Assembly: GCF_043641665.1 (NCBI RefSeq)
Contig: NC_092188.1
Location: 15,583,704-15,647,703, forward strand
DNA length: 64,000 nucleotides
Source of the DNA: Enoplosus armatus
Lineage: Eukaryota; Chordata; Actinopteri; Centrarchiformes; Enoplosidae
Reading direction: 5' to 3'
Shown: piece after piece, positions 36,501-64,000 of the stretch
How positions within the stretch are numbered: the first letter of the stretch is position 1
How the letters are laid out: each line of letters begins with the position of its first letter
The notes under the pieces: model-generated
The model's input: the letters and a program-made list of their open reading frames with translations, nothing else
What the model was told of the DNA's origin: nothing
Databases searched by the model: none
Position numbers and translations under genes: made by a program

Positions 36501-39500
36501 TGAGATGTTAGCATTTGGCAAAATTGAATCAAATCTCTCTTATATGGCTGTCCAACCATCTGACCATCTTGCAGTGCAGATACAATTATAGGTGACAGTC
36601 ATCTTAACATTGCAGGCACCTCTGAGAATAAATCTTTATCCTGCTCTTTGAAAAGGTACCTGGCCAAGTCGTTCAAATCCAAACAGCCGTCCTTGTTTTT
36701 GTCAAAGATTTTCATCTGCAAGAAAAAGAGGACGTAGTGAGAAGCATGAAACCAACTTCAGCCTCTGTGAATCTTTCTGTCTGTCCTGGTTATTTCCTCA
36801 CACCACCTGTGACTCTGGAGCCAACTCATCATTTCATCTGACTGAGCGTGAACCAATCTTTCCCAAATTGAAATCTATAAACTACTGGATACAGGTCACA
36901 GAAGTGACTCAGGGAGACGGTTAATAAATAGCAGCACACACAATCTCATGAAAATAATATCACAAGCGAAGAGTCCCACTGAACAATTGTTAAGAACAAT
37001 AGTTTCATTTGGCAGTTGTTTGGCAGAATAGTTTATTTCAGCTACTTTCATTTCAGTCAGCTTTTACTTGTGATAATAAACAAAACTGGCACTTGCAAGC
37101 TACCCGAAAATTGCAAGATTTGACTGTCTGACTCTACACAAGACCTACATACAGTAGATGCAAGAGAGCCTTCTGCCCAGGAGAGTAACCAATCAACCCA
37201 GCTGTAAACTGAGTGAAGAAGGCAAAAGGTTTTGGACGAACTGACATATCAGCATGGACTGGTTGCAAGTTGGGTCGTCATCATGATGAATGTGTGTTTG
37301 TGACTTGTATTAGTACCATTGTGTCTGTGTACTCCTCCAGCCTATCAGATTTCACTTCCTTGTGATGCTGTTGGAACAGGTCTTTCAGGAAGGCCTAAGA
37401 GACAAACATGTATCACATGATCAGACAACAAAACAATCAAATCCAATGAGAGATTCACAATGACACAATTCTCTAGGAAAAAAAGCATACTTCATTAGTG
37501 CACATTTCGAGGAAGAACTGATTCCAAAAGAGGAGGATGTGACAATAAAATTCAAATTGTTCATTAAATAGCTTCACCCCATTGGTATTTATTTTAAACC
37601 CCTTCATGTCAGCAAAGTACTTTAAGAATCTACAAAGCACCTCTTTTCTAAAGAAACATGTTGTTAGAAGCTGAAAAAAGTCCCACATCTCAGCGTATGA
37701 CAGAATAGGAAATAGTGGCTGAGGGTTACAATCATCCTTTTTCTGAAAGAGTCTTTCAATGCCACTGCTGACGGTTAAGAAATAAGATGTGCAGTCAGTT
37801 CTGTTTGTGTTGACAACCTTACCTTGAGCTCCTGGGCTGATATGTAGCCGCTGCAGTCCACATCGTACTTCCTCCAGATCTGCAGTGGGCAGGAGAGGGC
37901 AAATGGGCAAATGCTTACATGCGATGTACAACTTAATATGGCACCATAAAGAGTGTCATCATCTCCTGTACTCTGTTGACCCGTTGCTGGGTAATCTAAT
38001 AATCAAAGAACTAGTGAAATATATTTTTAACAGGGGAAATGTAATAATCTGGTCCTCTGGTTCTTTACTTGTTGTGTGACATATATTTGAGTCCCAACCA
38101 CACAGTCTATGGTCCCAACATATAATATAATAAGCAGTCCTGTAAAATAATTAATGTGGGGATGACATGAACTATGGTTCCCTGTCAAACCATGAACGCA
38201 GCCATCGCTTCATATATGTCTTAGCCCACTGGCCCATCAGGATACCTCTGTAGGTTTTGTGGTTTTAATGCTACAGTATAATCTTTACTGTTCTTATAAC
38301 CTTTTCATTGACACATTGACATATTCCTAATACTCATAATTAATGGTGGATGTGGCTCCTCTCATGTCGTCTTGTCTCATCTCATAATAATGTTTGGTAT
38401 AGTCTATGACCTTACCTTCATGAAGTCAACGCTGTTGTCCAGAGGAGCTTCTCTGCGGAAAATTAACAGGAAGTTCTCGTCCTCTGGGAGGATCATGTTG
38501 GCCAGCTGGAAAACAGGTCAGAGGTCAGAGGTCAAAGCAGAGAGCAGACATTTGATAATGACGCTCTATGAGTCTTACCGTCTCGTTAAGTCTTGTCCAC
38601 TTTATTGTTGGGGAGAATAACAGTTACCACAAAGTTTACAGCAGTCATACAAACTCCAGAACAGTTCAGTCTAATCCGGTCTGGTCTTGATCAGATCAGT
38701 GGTCAGTTTTTATTAGATCTATGTTTTACATAAGAAATGGATCAAATGAAACTTTTGACAGTGAGGTCTGTGGATTATCCAGATAAGTTGGGACTCTGTA
38801 CATGGAAGGAGACTTTGCTGTTGAGTTTTTTAAATAACATTTCTACACACCTTTTATTGTCTTGGCAGCAGACGTCTCAGCCGCAGATATCTGCAAAACT
38901 GAAACTATCTGCAAAGCTGAAACTATCTGCACGGCTAGACACAACGTGGGATAAGTGATTCATGTTTTATTCTATCCTACACCAGCTCCTCTTGGCTCCT
39001 CTCCAGTTCATGTTGCTCTTCTCTTCTCTTGTCCTTCTTTAATAGTATCAGCCCTCCATTAGCAGATTAAACTGGTCCCCATGATCAATCTGATTAAAAT
39101 ACAAGATGATACTGCGGATATTTGAACGTCTCACAGTAAGTACAAGCGCAATGCACCAACAGTGATGCCAACTCCAGAAGAAAAAAAAAGGCTTGCCATT
39201 GTTGTGTGTTTTCAGACAACATGTCTCAGCAATAATAAAATGTAGGGCTATTTCATTAACTAATTATGTGTTGATTGTTTGTTTGAATGATTGTTTGTTG
39301 ATAGTAAAACATTTCTATCATAATCTATCTTTCTATCAAAGTCTGATGTCCGCAAATAGTTTCTTTTGTCACAACAGAAGTGAAGAATCGCTTGAGTGAT
39401 TGTTGTTGTTGGCAATAAAATTTCTATCAAATCAAGTCTTCCTTTCTGCATGGATAAAAATATAATTGTTTTCCTTATGAAGATCATGGAATGGAAACAA

Positions 39501-42500
39501 GGACTTCCAGGTCCCATGAGTTTATAGGTTTATTTGTCATGCATTCAGAACAGCTGGCAGTTGCTGATAAAAAAAATTTAAAATACATTTTGGGTTTCAA
39601 CAATATAGAAAAAAATAACTGCAAGTGCACTTTGTAAACAGAATACCTATACCTATACCTAAGTACCGAATGTAGCGTCGCCTTAATTAAGTAAAAAGGT
39701 GTCATACATCAGCAGAATGTAACTGTTCAGACTGTATAGATTTCTATGGATGGCAGTAAAACATGGATGACAGGTTGAAACCCTCATTTCATCAAGCATC
39801 CATCCAGTGAAGTATCCCTGAAGAGTAAAACAGGGTCCCTGCTAGATCCGGGACAGCTGTGCTGTAAAAAGCTTTCAGGAAAGAAGGTTTCCCAGTTCAG
39901 GATCATTACTATTAAATGTGCTACAAGTACAATAAAAGCATTGTGTGTTTCATGCACAGGTGCTTACCCTGCAGTAATAGTGAGTAGGTGACTGTATAAA
40001 TTAAAGTTAAATAGATATTAAAAATAAATATTTTTCTTGTCTGATGGTAAGTGAACAGTGCGTCAGTCATATGATACTGAACCAGAGGAGTAACAGTGTT
40101 TCTTGCAGTTATCTCACAGGATACTGTGGCTTTCTGATAGGCGTGCTGACTTCCTAATGCCATTCGTAGAGTACAGGCAACAGTATATGGGGACCTCAAA
40201 GTCAAAAACTGGTCAATACAGATGTATTAAGCATATATGTTCACTGCTATCAGCCACATTCATTAAGTCACATAAAAGCTTATGTGATCATAATGAGTTC
40301 CACACAGTGAGGTATGTAAAAATTTGGTAAAAAAGAGAGCATGGGTATTGGATTGAGGAAGGAAAAAGTCTAATGGGTGCATCCCTTGATGGCAGGGTGT
40401 GTAGCTTTAAAGCTACTGTACAAAGAGGTTTGACAGCACTGTTCCTGCATCAGCCGCAGCAAATCTGTGACATGACACACGACATTTCTTTTCAGCTTTA
40501 TGAGTAAAAGCCAAAGCATTTGGGATCTGTGGGTGCAACGCATTAAAGGATTGACCTAATGAATGGGTAAAAGCCTCTTTATCAGAATGAAATAAAAGGC
40601 ACTTCATTGCTCTGATGAAGCACGGCTGCCGTGCCAAGAGCCGCATCAATTACGGAGAGTGGAGACTGAGAAAGCAGTGTCATCGAAACATGGCGTTAAA
40701 TTTCTTGGAAACAGCTGCAGCATGTAAATTGTCAGTCAAGTTTGATTTAATTAAATGAACTGACTCAATCAAAAACATTTGAGAACCAGCCTTCATTAAT
40801 CACAAGCAATTCGTTTTGGATTTTTGGGAGTCCTACTTGACAGTCCAAAAGGATCTTATTCAGAATAGATTTGTATTTACACCATATAGTATTACATACA
40901 GTATATAGTGCATACTGTGTATATATACAGTAGATTCTTGGGTATCTAATTTAGGTAAATGGTTTGAGTGCTGCTCTCCTCTGGCTGTCTCTTCACTGCA
41001 GGGTGGCTTTGCATCTCAGAGTTTTCAGTCTTCTTGAATATGGTACAATACAAGCTGTGTCATTGTCATGGATACATGAGATAAATAAAATATTAAGAGG
41101 AGATGCAGGGGAAGGGGGGGCAATGAAAGAGAGAGGGGGCGGAGAAGAGGGAGAAGATCTAGAATAAAGAGGAAGTTAGAGTGGGTTTTCAGTATGCAGA
41201 TAGTGACAGAGACATAGAGTATCGTTCCTTTAGTATGTAGTAGGAAATAATGGTCAAGTGAATAAGGAAGGCGAGTTGAGACACAGAAGTGGTGTAATAC
41301 CTCCTGAATCTGTAGTTTTCCATCAGCAGTGACATCATAGGCAGACATAAACCTCTGCTTCAGTCTCTGGACTCTGTCTTCAGTCACCCTCTCCTGTGGA
41401 GACACAGTACATTAAAGTGCAACATTAGAAATCCACTATGTGTATTCATCTGGACACAGATATGAGGATGATGCAGTATGTGATAGGGCAAAATGAAATG
41501 GTATACACAGTAAATTGTAACAAACAATCAACTTGTTGTATTTTACACTGTTTCCTTAAATGTTGAATGATATTTAATACAAATACTTTTCTGGCTGAGT
41601 CACAGATATTTTAAGCAATGTCTCCATGGATACTCCTTTGATCTCTGATGTGTTTCTCTCAAGGTCTGCTTTCTCAACCCCAGGCTAGTGGTCATGTAGT
41701 TCTCTACATGTTCTTGGCCTACCCCGTCTCTCTAATACACAGAACAAGGAGCATGATGCATGCTTATCTGAGTTATGAATCAAATTTTCATTTCCTGTGC
41801 AGACCAGTTTCTTTCTCAACCACAGCTCAGACAAAAGCTTGAAGCAACTGAAGGCGAGAACATTTTCAGCCGTCAAAGTTACTTTAAAATATCTTTAGCA
41901 GCTACTCTTCCAGAGTCTCATTGCAAACCCTTGATCACTGTACTGTAACTATAGAAACCTGTTGATCCATGGTGCTGAAGTCTGAATCATTGCTTCATGC
42001 AGCGCAGAGCACACAGGCTGCAGACTACAAGGTGCCAGACCCCGGCTCATTACAGAATGACAAGCATTTGTCTTTACCCTCGCCTGTCTATCTATTTGGC
42101 GCCAGCAATCTCCTGTTGCTAAGCAGAAGTTTTTACACTCTTGACTCTATGTACTCACTGCATAAGAAACTCATGTATTCTGTAGGTTTTACTGATGTAT
42201 TAAACTTACAGTGTATCACATGCACATTCATTCAGTTGCATTTGAGCAACTGATTAAAGTTAAAGTTAGTTTGTGTAATCTGCATAACTACTGGATATGT
42301 TGCACAAGATGAAATAAAAGGACAAAAATATACAAAAAATAAGACACCATGTAGTTAATGTCACCCATTGCTTTAACAGCAGAATAGAATAGAATAGAAG
42401 GACTGCACCGTGTTTTTGCAGCTCCAGAGAAATGCACAAAAGAGTACATATCCCGGAGGCATTAATGATGGAAAGCAAACATCAGAGATACAAAGTGACA

Positions 42501-42561
42501 TGTGGTTGGTGGTCTGTTTGTTTTAGTACAAACCCATTAGTATCCAAGGGAGTCCAATCAA

Positions 42562-42614
<53 letters not shown>

Positions 42615-43660
42615 TGAACTAATAGTCGTACTCTCATTTGGGTTTCCATCATAACTGGTCAGGGAGAGGGCTTCTCCTTTGACAGTGACCAGAGCTCTTT
42701 AATCGTGTTGTATCTAACATCCTTACAGTCACCCCACCCAGCCAGATAACTGCATCGTGACAGCAGAGATCACAAGTGCTGCAAAGTCTGTGTCCAAAGA
42801 AAATGCATTTCTTGCATGAAATAATTAAAAAACTTGAGAAAATGAATGACCATTATATGCTAAACATTATTGGCAAATTTAAAAAATAATTGTTGCCTGT
42901 ACTTGTAGAACATGTGCACTATAATGAATAAGAAATATAGCATCTGTAGTCAAATTAATTTTACAAAATATATTATTTTAAACAGCAATGTACATCATTT
43001 ATACTGTTTTATTCTAATATTGCCATTGTTGGTATACAGATTGACACAGTGTCGTATCCTATGCATTTGTCAATTTCAGATGGAAATGATGTTTCAGTCT
43101 GTGGCTTTGTGCCCGTTCAGTTGCCCTTGACGTGCACTGTATTGAAATGCTGTCATCACAAGTTATGGATGAATTCAGACAAACAAAGTTGGCTTACCTG
43201 CGGACCCAGTCTCTTCATCATGTGACGGAAAAAGTCATCAAGCTCTTTGCCCTCGATGTAGCCATTATCTGTCAAATAAAAAACAAGTGCTTGGGTTGTA
43301 AATGAAGGAAGCAAGTCCGAATTTTCCTCTAAAGAGAACTTACAATCACTACCAAATTGTTTTCATATTTTCAGCTTTGTCAAGCCTTTCTGCTCCCTGT
43401 GCACTTGCCCTTCTCTATCAAGCCCCTTTCAGACATGGCAAACAGGTGAAATTGTACATTTTTAGTTTACATTGGACCTCACGGTCTTCAGACACAGAAA
43501 TTGTCGACATAGTTATTTTGACAAGAATATTTAACATGAAGTACTGTACTATCTGTTTTTTAACATGAACATGTCACTAACTGTCCTCACCATCTGCATC
43601 GAAGTGTTGCCAGATTTCCAGGAAACCAGCAGCATCCAGGTCATCAAAAGCAGTGTCCAT
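33528..43660 (-). CDS. scgn: Secretagogin, six EF-hand calcium sensor, 11 coding exons, complete
   Basis: Cytosolic calcium-binding protein of neuroendocrine cells and neurons that acts as a Ca2+ sensor in secretion. Exons from 5' to 3': 43660-43591, 43268-43198, 41393-41301, 38505-38416, 37879-37823, 37394-37317, 36715-36660, 36350-36305, 36130-36071, 34476-34408 and 33656-33528; all have GT-AG borders and phases closing to 272 aa (human 276). EF loops: 21-32 ([12 protein letters not shown]), 67-78 ([12 protein letters not shown]), 114-125 ([12 protein letters not shown]), 158-169 ([12 protein letters not shown]), 206-217 ([12 protein letters not shown]) and 250-261 ([12 protein letters not shown]). 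Signature stretches such as [21 protein letters not shown] and [13 protein letters not shown] distinguish it from calbindin and calretinin. The loop at 206-217 has S, T and A at coordinating positions and may bind weakly. Gene order with carmil1 matches human 6p22. Confidence 0.97.
33965..34110 (+). repeat. Teleost dispersed repeat in scgn intron 10
   Basis: AGGGCTGCAACTAACAATTA, then TTTTCATTATTGATTCATTT, CAATTAATCAACAATTG and CTCTAAAATGTCTGAA match a phrase order I know as a very abundant fish repeat. It is non-coding and its ends are uncertain. Confidence 0.65.
38886..38936 (+). repeat. Short 18-bp tandem repeat in scgn intron 3
   Basis: ATCTGCAAAACTGAAACT is repeated about 2.6 times with single changes. 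It lies between scgn exons 3 and 4 and has no known role. Confidence 0.7.
42562..42612. repeat. (CA)n microsatellite in scgn intron 2
   Basis: About 25 CA units. A short AATAG pentamer array lies nearby at about 42381-42399. Confidence 0.95.
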
Positions 43661-46600
43661 TTTACTGAAGAGAGGCAACTTTACCACAGAACAACACTGA
43701 GGACTGAGGTGCCTGCTTGGTTGACATATGCTCTTTCTGACTTAGTAAAAAACACACCTCCTCTGTGTGTGTGTGTGTGTGAAAGAGAGAGCGAGATAGA
43801 GACAAAGAGCACAATGTGGCACTGTGTTTGCCATCTGGTGGCTGTATTGTTGCACTGCAAAGCACATCGTCAACAAAAGTTAGGAAAAAAAAGAGACAAT
43901 GCAGAGATTTTGAAGCCTGTAAAATTATTTTAATCAATATTAATATTTGCAGGAAGAAATATCCAACACCAGCAGAATGACTTAGTGAAACATGTTGATC
44001 CATGGAACAAATAATATATCAAGACTGATGATGAGCAAACATGTACTTTGTATTTATGCAGTTTTTTTTCCAGCTCAAGGAAAACAGTCATTGTTTTGCA
44101 TCATTTCTTTTTTTTTTTTGAATCATGATGAAAGTAACATTAAATTGATTACATGTAATAACAAATTAAGACATACAAAGAATTAATTTCTACATTTATG
44201 AACACAATGTACACGCGAGAGGAAAAACAACAAAAAAATCAAAACATCACCGGCCACTGTTTGTGTTTTTATTCCAAATAAGTTACAAACAAACCCCTAG
44301 TGAAGCAGTGTACTTAGTACCAAACAATAGGATTTGCTGTGTTCACATAGGCGTGTGAATATATCAGTGTGTATATTACATGTGAGTATATTACACATAC
44401 ATATATATACACACACTCCTACATGTATGAAAGCAAATATATACATACAGTACAACTCACAGCCACATCATGCAGTCACACACACGTAGACTCAGGAGTC
44501 TAGACTCAATGCTACTGGTTATTTTCACTTTCTCCACTGAAATGAGGTGGATGCTCATTTTTCAGGATTGAACCGGAAATATCATCAGCCTTTCACACGA
44601 CTTGACACAGAGACACAGCCAGCTGCTTCTGAAATCCCACACAGAAGAGTGAAAGAAAAAGAGGGCAACAGAGTACAGCACACAGCATTTGCTTTAAACG
44701 TATTGCAAAGTAGTGGTATCTTTTTTTTTTTCAGTGTCCAGGAACACCTTTCAAACAAAAAGTGATGTTTCAATTTTGGGACTGAGACTGAAACTCAAAA
44801 CAGTTATTGACATCAGAGACAGAGGAACTATATACAGCAGGGACAGTGTTATTTCCAAGCCATGATTAGTGACAAAGAAGCAAAATTGTAACATGATCCT
44901 ACAAAAAGACATCGATAGACACCATAGGAAAAGGTGCACCAGTAAGACCTTTGGCCCTGACTTGAATTTGACTCTTGTACAGTAAGTAAAATAAAGTTGT
45001 GCCCCTTTCACACTGCGCAAAAAGAACGAGGTCGAGTCAACGTTTAAAATGAATGTTGTAGTGCAGTTTGGCACACAACAACTAGATAGTCTCAAGTAAA
45101 ATTCCACAGTGCTTAATGTCGATATAATAAAACACATACATACAGGTGATTATGGCAACTCAAGATGGTCGTTTGATTGCAAAACTGGTCGTATAAGGGT
45201 TAAAAATACCGTGCAATGACAACATAGCACTATATCCATTCAATTTGGGTTTATTTTCCTTGAATGGACTGATGTGACGCATCCATAGTTGTTTGTTTTT
45301 TATTCAACAGTTACGACTTGCATGTTGATGGTATTTATAAGTTGAAAAGTGGTAATTACGGTAACTCCAATATTACATGAATGCAGCACTATTGTAATGC
45401 AAAAAAGCAAAATCTGTCCCAATCTGTAAATACAATATTAGGAAAACTGCATGATTTTGTATCAAAGAAAACAATCCGATGCTCAGGGTACAAACTGTAG
45501 ATAGAGGTCATTTTTAGAATCTGTTTGTGGACTGTAGCAGTGTGAAAAGGGCATTTCTTGCTGAATATGAGATTAATCAGCCTGTGTTGTTGTTGTGTAG
45601 CATTCAGGTCCTGACAATGCTACATACAGATTAGCCAAGAGGTCCATGTGGTCAAAATACAGCCCTCAGTTCACGTTCACTGCATTCTCAATCACTTTTT
45701 AACACAGGCAATATAATTGCCAACTCCTTATAGGTTGAATTTTGAAGAAATGCCTCATCTTGCACAGAATGAAGGGAAGGAGAACTGAACTTGAAAAGCC
45801 CTGAAGGTCATGTCTGTAGGAGACGCTGAGGAGGAAGAGTGTTTGAAGGCTGGAGTTCCCTCAGTGTCCCGCTTTTACTCAAAGAACAGACTCAAGAGGT
45901 TATTGTCAAAATACTGAAATGGCAAGCAAATGACATTTTCTCTTGTGTTACCTTCAAGCAAATTATATATGACATTCCTCTTTTTAAGTAAGTTTCTTTG
46001 CTTTCATTGGACAATCAGCACACCAGGGGAATATTAATACATGTAAAATGTAAGTCTGTTATCAGAAGTGATGTCTGTCTTTAAGAGCAATACAGGGTCT
46101 GACAAACACAGGCATACCACTCAGTTAATGCTTAATAGTCTCATTTGTTCCGAGGAGTACCAGCTGTTTTTTTTTGTTGACCAAATAACAATACAGAAAT
46201 ATGAGCCTATAATGTTTAGATGACACTCTGTATTGCACTTTAATGACAGACACAATCTCCCTGTCCCCATAAACAGTGTAGAAAAAGACTTCCGCAGTTT
46301 AAAGGTATCATGAGATCAACATTTTTCTCCATAGTGTCTAAACATAGAGAACAGTTTTAGTTAACAGTGCTGAAGCCTTATTGATTGGTTATCAGTGACG
46401 TTAAAGTCCTCTCAAAGCCACACTTCATATGGTCACTCCAACTCTCTCACACAGAGACAAACTTGAGTCCAGTTGGGGTGTTTGACACAGTCTATAGTCC
46501 ACTTAGTCTCCTCTGAGTAAGTTTTACTGTTAGGCAAGCTACATCAAATGTTTCTGATTTATGGTGGGCTGAAATTATCAGCTGAACCTGTATTTTCCTG

Positions 46601-47349
46601 AAAAAAAGATGAATTGCATAATGGATTCAGTCGCCTCTGAAGTCCAGAGAAAAGTAACTTGCACATACTGAAAATAGCATATAGAAAAATCTATACAAAT
46701 ATACTGGAGGAAAAAGAATGCCGTCGGGTCCTGGTCTGGTTGTAGGTTTGAGTTCAAGTACAGTACAGTGATCCTGGTATTATTGTTACATGTGTTTGGT
46801 CCCTGGGAAACAAGCTACTGCAACAAATAGATGTTGGATTAGTTAAAGAAAGACATTTTACATATACACTCTTAACTTTCACAGTCTTCTCTCTCTGTCT
46901 TTTTTGTCTGCTGTTTCCTGAAAGCCTCACGTCTCTTCTTTTAGTGGTTTACAAACTTCTACTTTAATTCAGGTTTCAGTATTCTTTTAGAGACGTGAGA
47001 TTTTCACCTGACAACAGAGAGTAGGAACAAAATAAAAGAGAAAAGGCTGTTTGTGAGAAGGAAGCTCTTAGGAGACTTAGCACAGTTTGGTTTACTAGGT
47101 GACATGTGACTGAAAGTGTTAATATCAGTAATTTCATCATAGACAACCAAATGACCTTTAATTTGAAACTGTGTATTACCTGATACTACAGCAGGTCTTC
47201 CTGCAAACCAAACATGATTTGTACTCATGTACTACAGGTACAACCTCTAATATAAATGAAAACATATCGATTAGATTTCCCCTTAGTTGCTTTTCTAAAG
47301 GAAAATATGTGAGGCTTATCAAAAGGTTTTTGCTGTAAGTTTGTCTCAC
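43661..47349. other. Interval between scgn and carmil1: scgn promoter and carmil1 3'UTR
   Basis: The two genes run in the same direction, so this interval contains the carmil1 3'UTR (right) and the scgn promoter and 5'UTR (left). Reverse-strand AATAAA hexamers occur near 45250, 45300 and 44267, so a long carmil1 3'UTR is possible, but which is used cannot be told. No TATA box is obvious upstream of the scgn ATG. No further gene is supported. Confidence 0.5.
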
Positions 47350-60782
<13,433 letters not shown>

Positions 60783-63700
60783 CTGGGGAGGGAGAAAAGG
60801 AAAAGGGTTTATATCATGAGAACAAGAGGTAAAATACAATCTTCTTATGACTGACTGTTAAATCTTTGTCCTGCTTTTCTTTAACACTGTCACAGTCTTC
60901 ATTTTATCTGCCACCTGCAGGCTCCACTTCTCTGCGTTTATTCAGCTTTGGCATCACCAGCAAGCCTTTAAAAAGAGCTTTCTTGGCGCTTGTTGTGAAT
61001 CACTGCCAACTTTAACAAAAGCTATAATAATCTATGTCTATGTCGCATTAATATTCCTTTAGTCAGTGCCAGCTTCAAGTGTCCTTGAATTTATTTATTC
61101 ACTGAATGCTTGGTTTGCCTGTGTCTTCTTTTTATTTGGCTTAATGCTGCCTCTGTTTGTTTCCCTCACCCACCCTGTGATCTTTGGCACTTCCTTAGAG
61201 AAAGTGTGAACAAGCAGTCAGGCATGACTGTCAGACCTCACAGCAACTTTGACACAATGACAAAAGCTTTTTCAAATCAATGAAAGCAATAGAAAGCATA
61301 GTTTTTTTCATATTCAAAAGCTGTAAAGATTCACTTACTGCCAACAATTTTAGCTAGACTGTTGTCATTAGCAGATAATACATCTAGAGGTTTTTTCTAT
61401 AAATTAAATAAAATAAATCTATTTTTCAAAATGTCCTGTCCTCCAACTTCATCTTTTGCAGATATAGCAGTAATTATAAAACTCTATGATCCTGCAGTGA
61501 CTGGTGAAGCAAAAGGGCAAACCCCACTGGAACAATTATCACACGGTCAAATGGACAAGATACTTCTCTAAAATGTCAGAGGTATTATCATTCAAAACTC
61601 CACAGGGCTCAATGAAAAATTCAGCACCGGATCAAGTGGATTTCTTTGTGATGTGAGAGTGAGACGAGGGTTTACAAATGTCCAACAGCGCCCGTCTGTT
61701 CACCTCAGCTGAGCTGCTCTATGATGCGTGCCATTTACACAGCTGGAGACTCCTGGGGGCCGTCTTCACAAAAACATGCTGAGGATAAGAGAAGCTCCTA
61801 AAAATAAGGGGCATGTCAGTCCTAATCATTTTAATTGAATTTATTTTTTATTTTTTTTATTTAATGTTTAATTTTAAATTTATAATTTGACCCAGCTGAG
61901 CCACAATGGGCTCTGTCAGTGTAACATTATTATATATTCTACTATATGATTTGTTTAATTTACTGTATAACAATACATTGTATTTTATATGCTCATTATA
62001 GGTTTTTAAAATCTTCATCTGCAAAGTAACTAGAGCTGCCAAATAAATGTAGGGGAACAAAAAGTACAATATTTACCTCTGAAATGTAGTGAAGTAGAAC
62101 TATAAAGTATAATATTAAAACACACAAGTTGTACTTAAGAAAATGTACTTATTTTACTTTCCATCACTGCTGCATTCAATCCATGAACTGCAGCACAAAC
62201 AGAAGAGACTATGAGTTATTTGATGGGAATGGTTGGATGATTTCTTTTAATAACTGATCTTGTTGGTGGATTTGCAGCTACCTGAAAAAGTAACTCAATC
62301 CAGTGTGAAAAAACATGACCACCACTTCATGTTTAGTACATGTGTCAACCTGAAGTCACAAGAAAAGAATTGCTTCCTGTGTAGCATCTCCAACAGGACA
62401 AAATCTAAATATGATTGTGAGTAGGAGACTCTCGCCTCCACATGGATTAACATTAACATGTCATGTCATGCTCTAACGGTACATGTAAAAGCATCCAGTT
62501 ATACAAGAAACACTCCCAGTAAGGTCTGCCAGCTCACTGTTTTTTATAGCTCAACGCCTGACTGAGACAGAAGGCAAAGAAATCAAGAGATGTAACCAAG
62601 AGTTCATGAGTTTGTGTGCTTTGCCATGTAAAAGTAGGCAAAAGAGTTATGGATGATGTGTGAGTTATGAAGTATTTCCCTTTATAATGAAGCTTTTGTC
62701 TTTGAGAGAGCGACAGCGTGAGGGGTGTTTTATAGGCAGGGTGGTGATGAGTGTATGGAGGACTAGTGTCAACATGGTTAGAAAGGCAGAAAATTACTTT
62801 TTTATGTCTTGTCTGAGGACGCAGAGAGACTTATTTATTGCCTGCATGAGGCCCTCTGAGCACACATTAAACATGCAAATTTAAAGGTACACGTTTATGG
62901 ACCAGTAGGCACGATAGCTAATTCTTTCTCCAGTGATGTAAAGTCCATCTCTATCACTGTGTCCCCCCATTGACATAAAAATGTCCTACTAGCACAGAAA
63001 ACCAATGCACAAATTCCTTATGGTTGTGGCAATAAATGTAGAAGCAGGGAAATACTACTACAATGGCAACATCCGTATGTTGTACTGACAAAAGTACTTT
63101 CCCTCTCTATGGCTGAAGCAAATAACTTTCAGCAGCTCCAGTGGCTCAGATTCTCAGCCTTTATTAATCACGACAATGATGAAATCATTGCTCTGGGTAT
63201 GCTACACGCTTTGTTTAATAAAAGCAAGAAAATGAGAAACTGTAACCCAACACACGCAAATAAAAGTGCCCTACCAGAGACAAATGAATGAGTTTATTGT
63301 ATGTCCATAAAATGATGAACTGTGTTTAATATTGTGAGGAAACTCATTTATCCTGCAGTGTGTGTTCAGCAATATAACATCCTATCTCTCCACTACAGTC
63401 CGCAATAGCTTGGCAGAGGGGAAGATGGTGCTCTTAATGATTACTCAAACACTAAAGAATAATTATTATTGTTGGCACGCAGGAGAAAAGGGGTTGTACA
63501 GTTTTTCTTCTCAATTGTTTTCTCCAACTCTTCGTGCGGGTGAAATCTAGTTTGTTACTGATTTCTTACTGCCATCTTCGAACCAAAACATTCACAAGCC
63601 TGATAATTACTATGAAGGAGCTTTGGGCTGTGGTTTTGCTTATGTTGTTTGCAAAAGGAATAAATATATACAGATTCAATTTGCTGGTGAACGATGGCAG

Positions 63701-64000
63701 ATTTGCACATTAAAATAGTCTCTAATATATGCTGTTATTACATATGTATTACACATTGCAAGAGGAGCAATGTAGGAGATTTCTTCATTTGTTTTTGATA
63801 TTTCATTTTGATCTGCGATTTTATTCTACAAAATCCAAATGTACTCAAATCGCCTCCAAGCACCTCTAATGCTCACTAATTAACCTCCTTATATTGTTTT
63901 TTAATCCATACAAAAAATCTAAGTGTAAATACGACAAATTGTGGTTTTACAGGGGACTAGAAATTCCAGGAGTCTCGCCCTCACTGTAGGGTTTCCAGGC
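60783..64000 (-). other. carmil1: carmil1 intron (runs off the right edge)
   Basis: No leucine-rich-repeat exon with proper splice sites was found upstream of the 60782 acceptor. The stretch is AT-rich with no other gene or clear repeat. The remaining 5' exons (PH-like domain and most leucine-rich repeats) must lie further right. Confidence 0.7.

Overview
The window is nuclear DNA from a vertebrate, almost certainly a ray-finned (teleost) fish. Genes are split by GT-AG introns, AT-rich intergenic DNA is full of long CA/TG microsatellites and fish-type dispersed repeats, and the proteins are close to but clearly diverged from human orthologues. I see no bacterial, viral or organellar genes and no CRISPR, rRNA or tRNA genes.

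Layout from left to right: (1) 1-6764 is the start of a large intron of sntb1 (beta-1 syntrophin); its first coding exon, in a CpG-rich block, is 6765-7311 on the minus strand. (2) 7312-12941 is intergenic and holds a decayed fragment of a TRIM gene (11537-11719, minus). (3) 12942-14225 (plus) is a TRIM-family E3 ligase gene with its coding sequence in one exon, a collapsed coiled coil and a C-terminal hydrophobic segment. (4) 14226-18764 is repeat-bearing DNA and the 3'UTR of ccn3/nov. (5) 18765-21190 (minus) is a complete five-exon ccn3, with a TATA box near 21384; a ~225-bp repeat sits on each side of the gene in opposite orientation. (6) 21.4-33.0 kb is a gene-poor interval with repeats, a perfect 23-bp-arm hairpin and long simple repeats. 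(7) 33528-43660 (minus) is a complete 11-exon scgn (secretagogin, six EF hands, 272 aa). (8) 47350-60782 (minus) holds the last 18 coding exons (873 residues plus stop) of carmil1; the rest lies beyond the right edge.

The genes do not form an operon-like system. carmil1 and scgn keep the tandem order and orientation seen on human 6p22, whereas sntb1 and ccn3 are neighbours on human 8q24, so the window joins two ancestral linkage blocks, with the TRIM gene in the block containing sntb1 and ccn3. Exon boundaries were read by eye from splice consensus, reading-phase continuity and recalled family sequences; every phase sum closes without a frameshift in ccn3, scgn and carmil1. The most unusual object is the TRIM gene. 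I do not see a convincing wholly new system.
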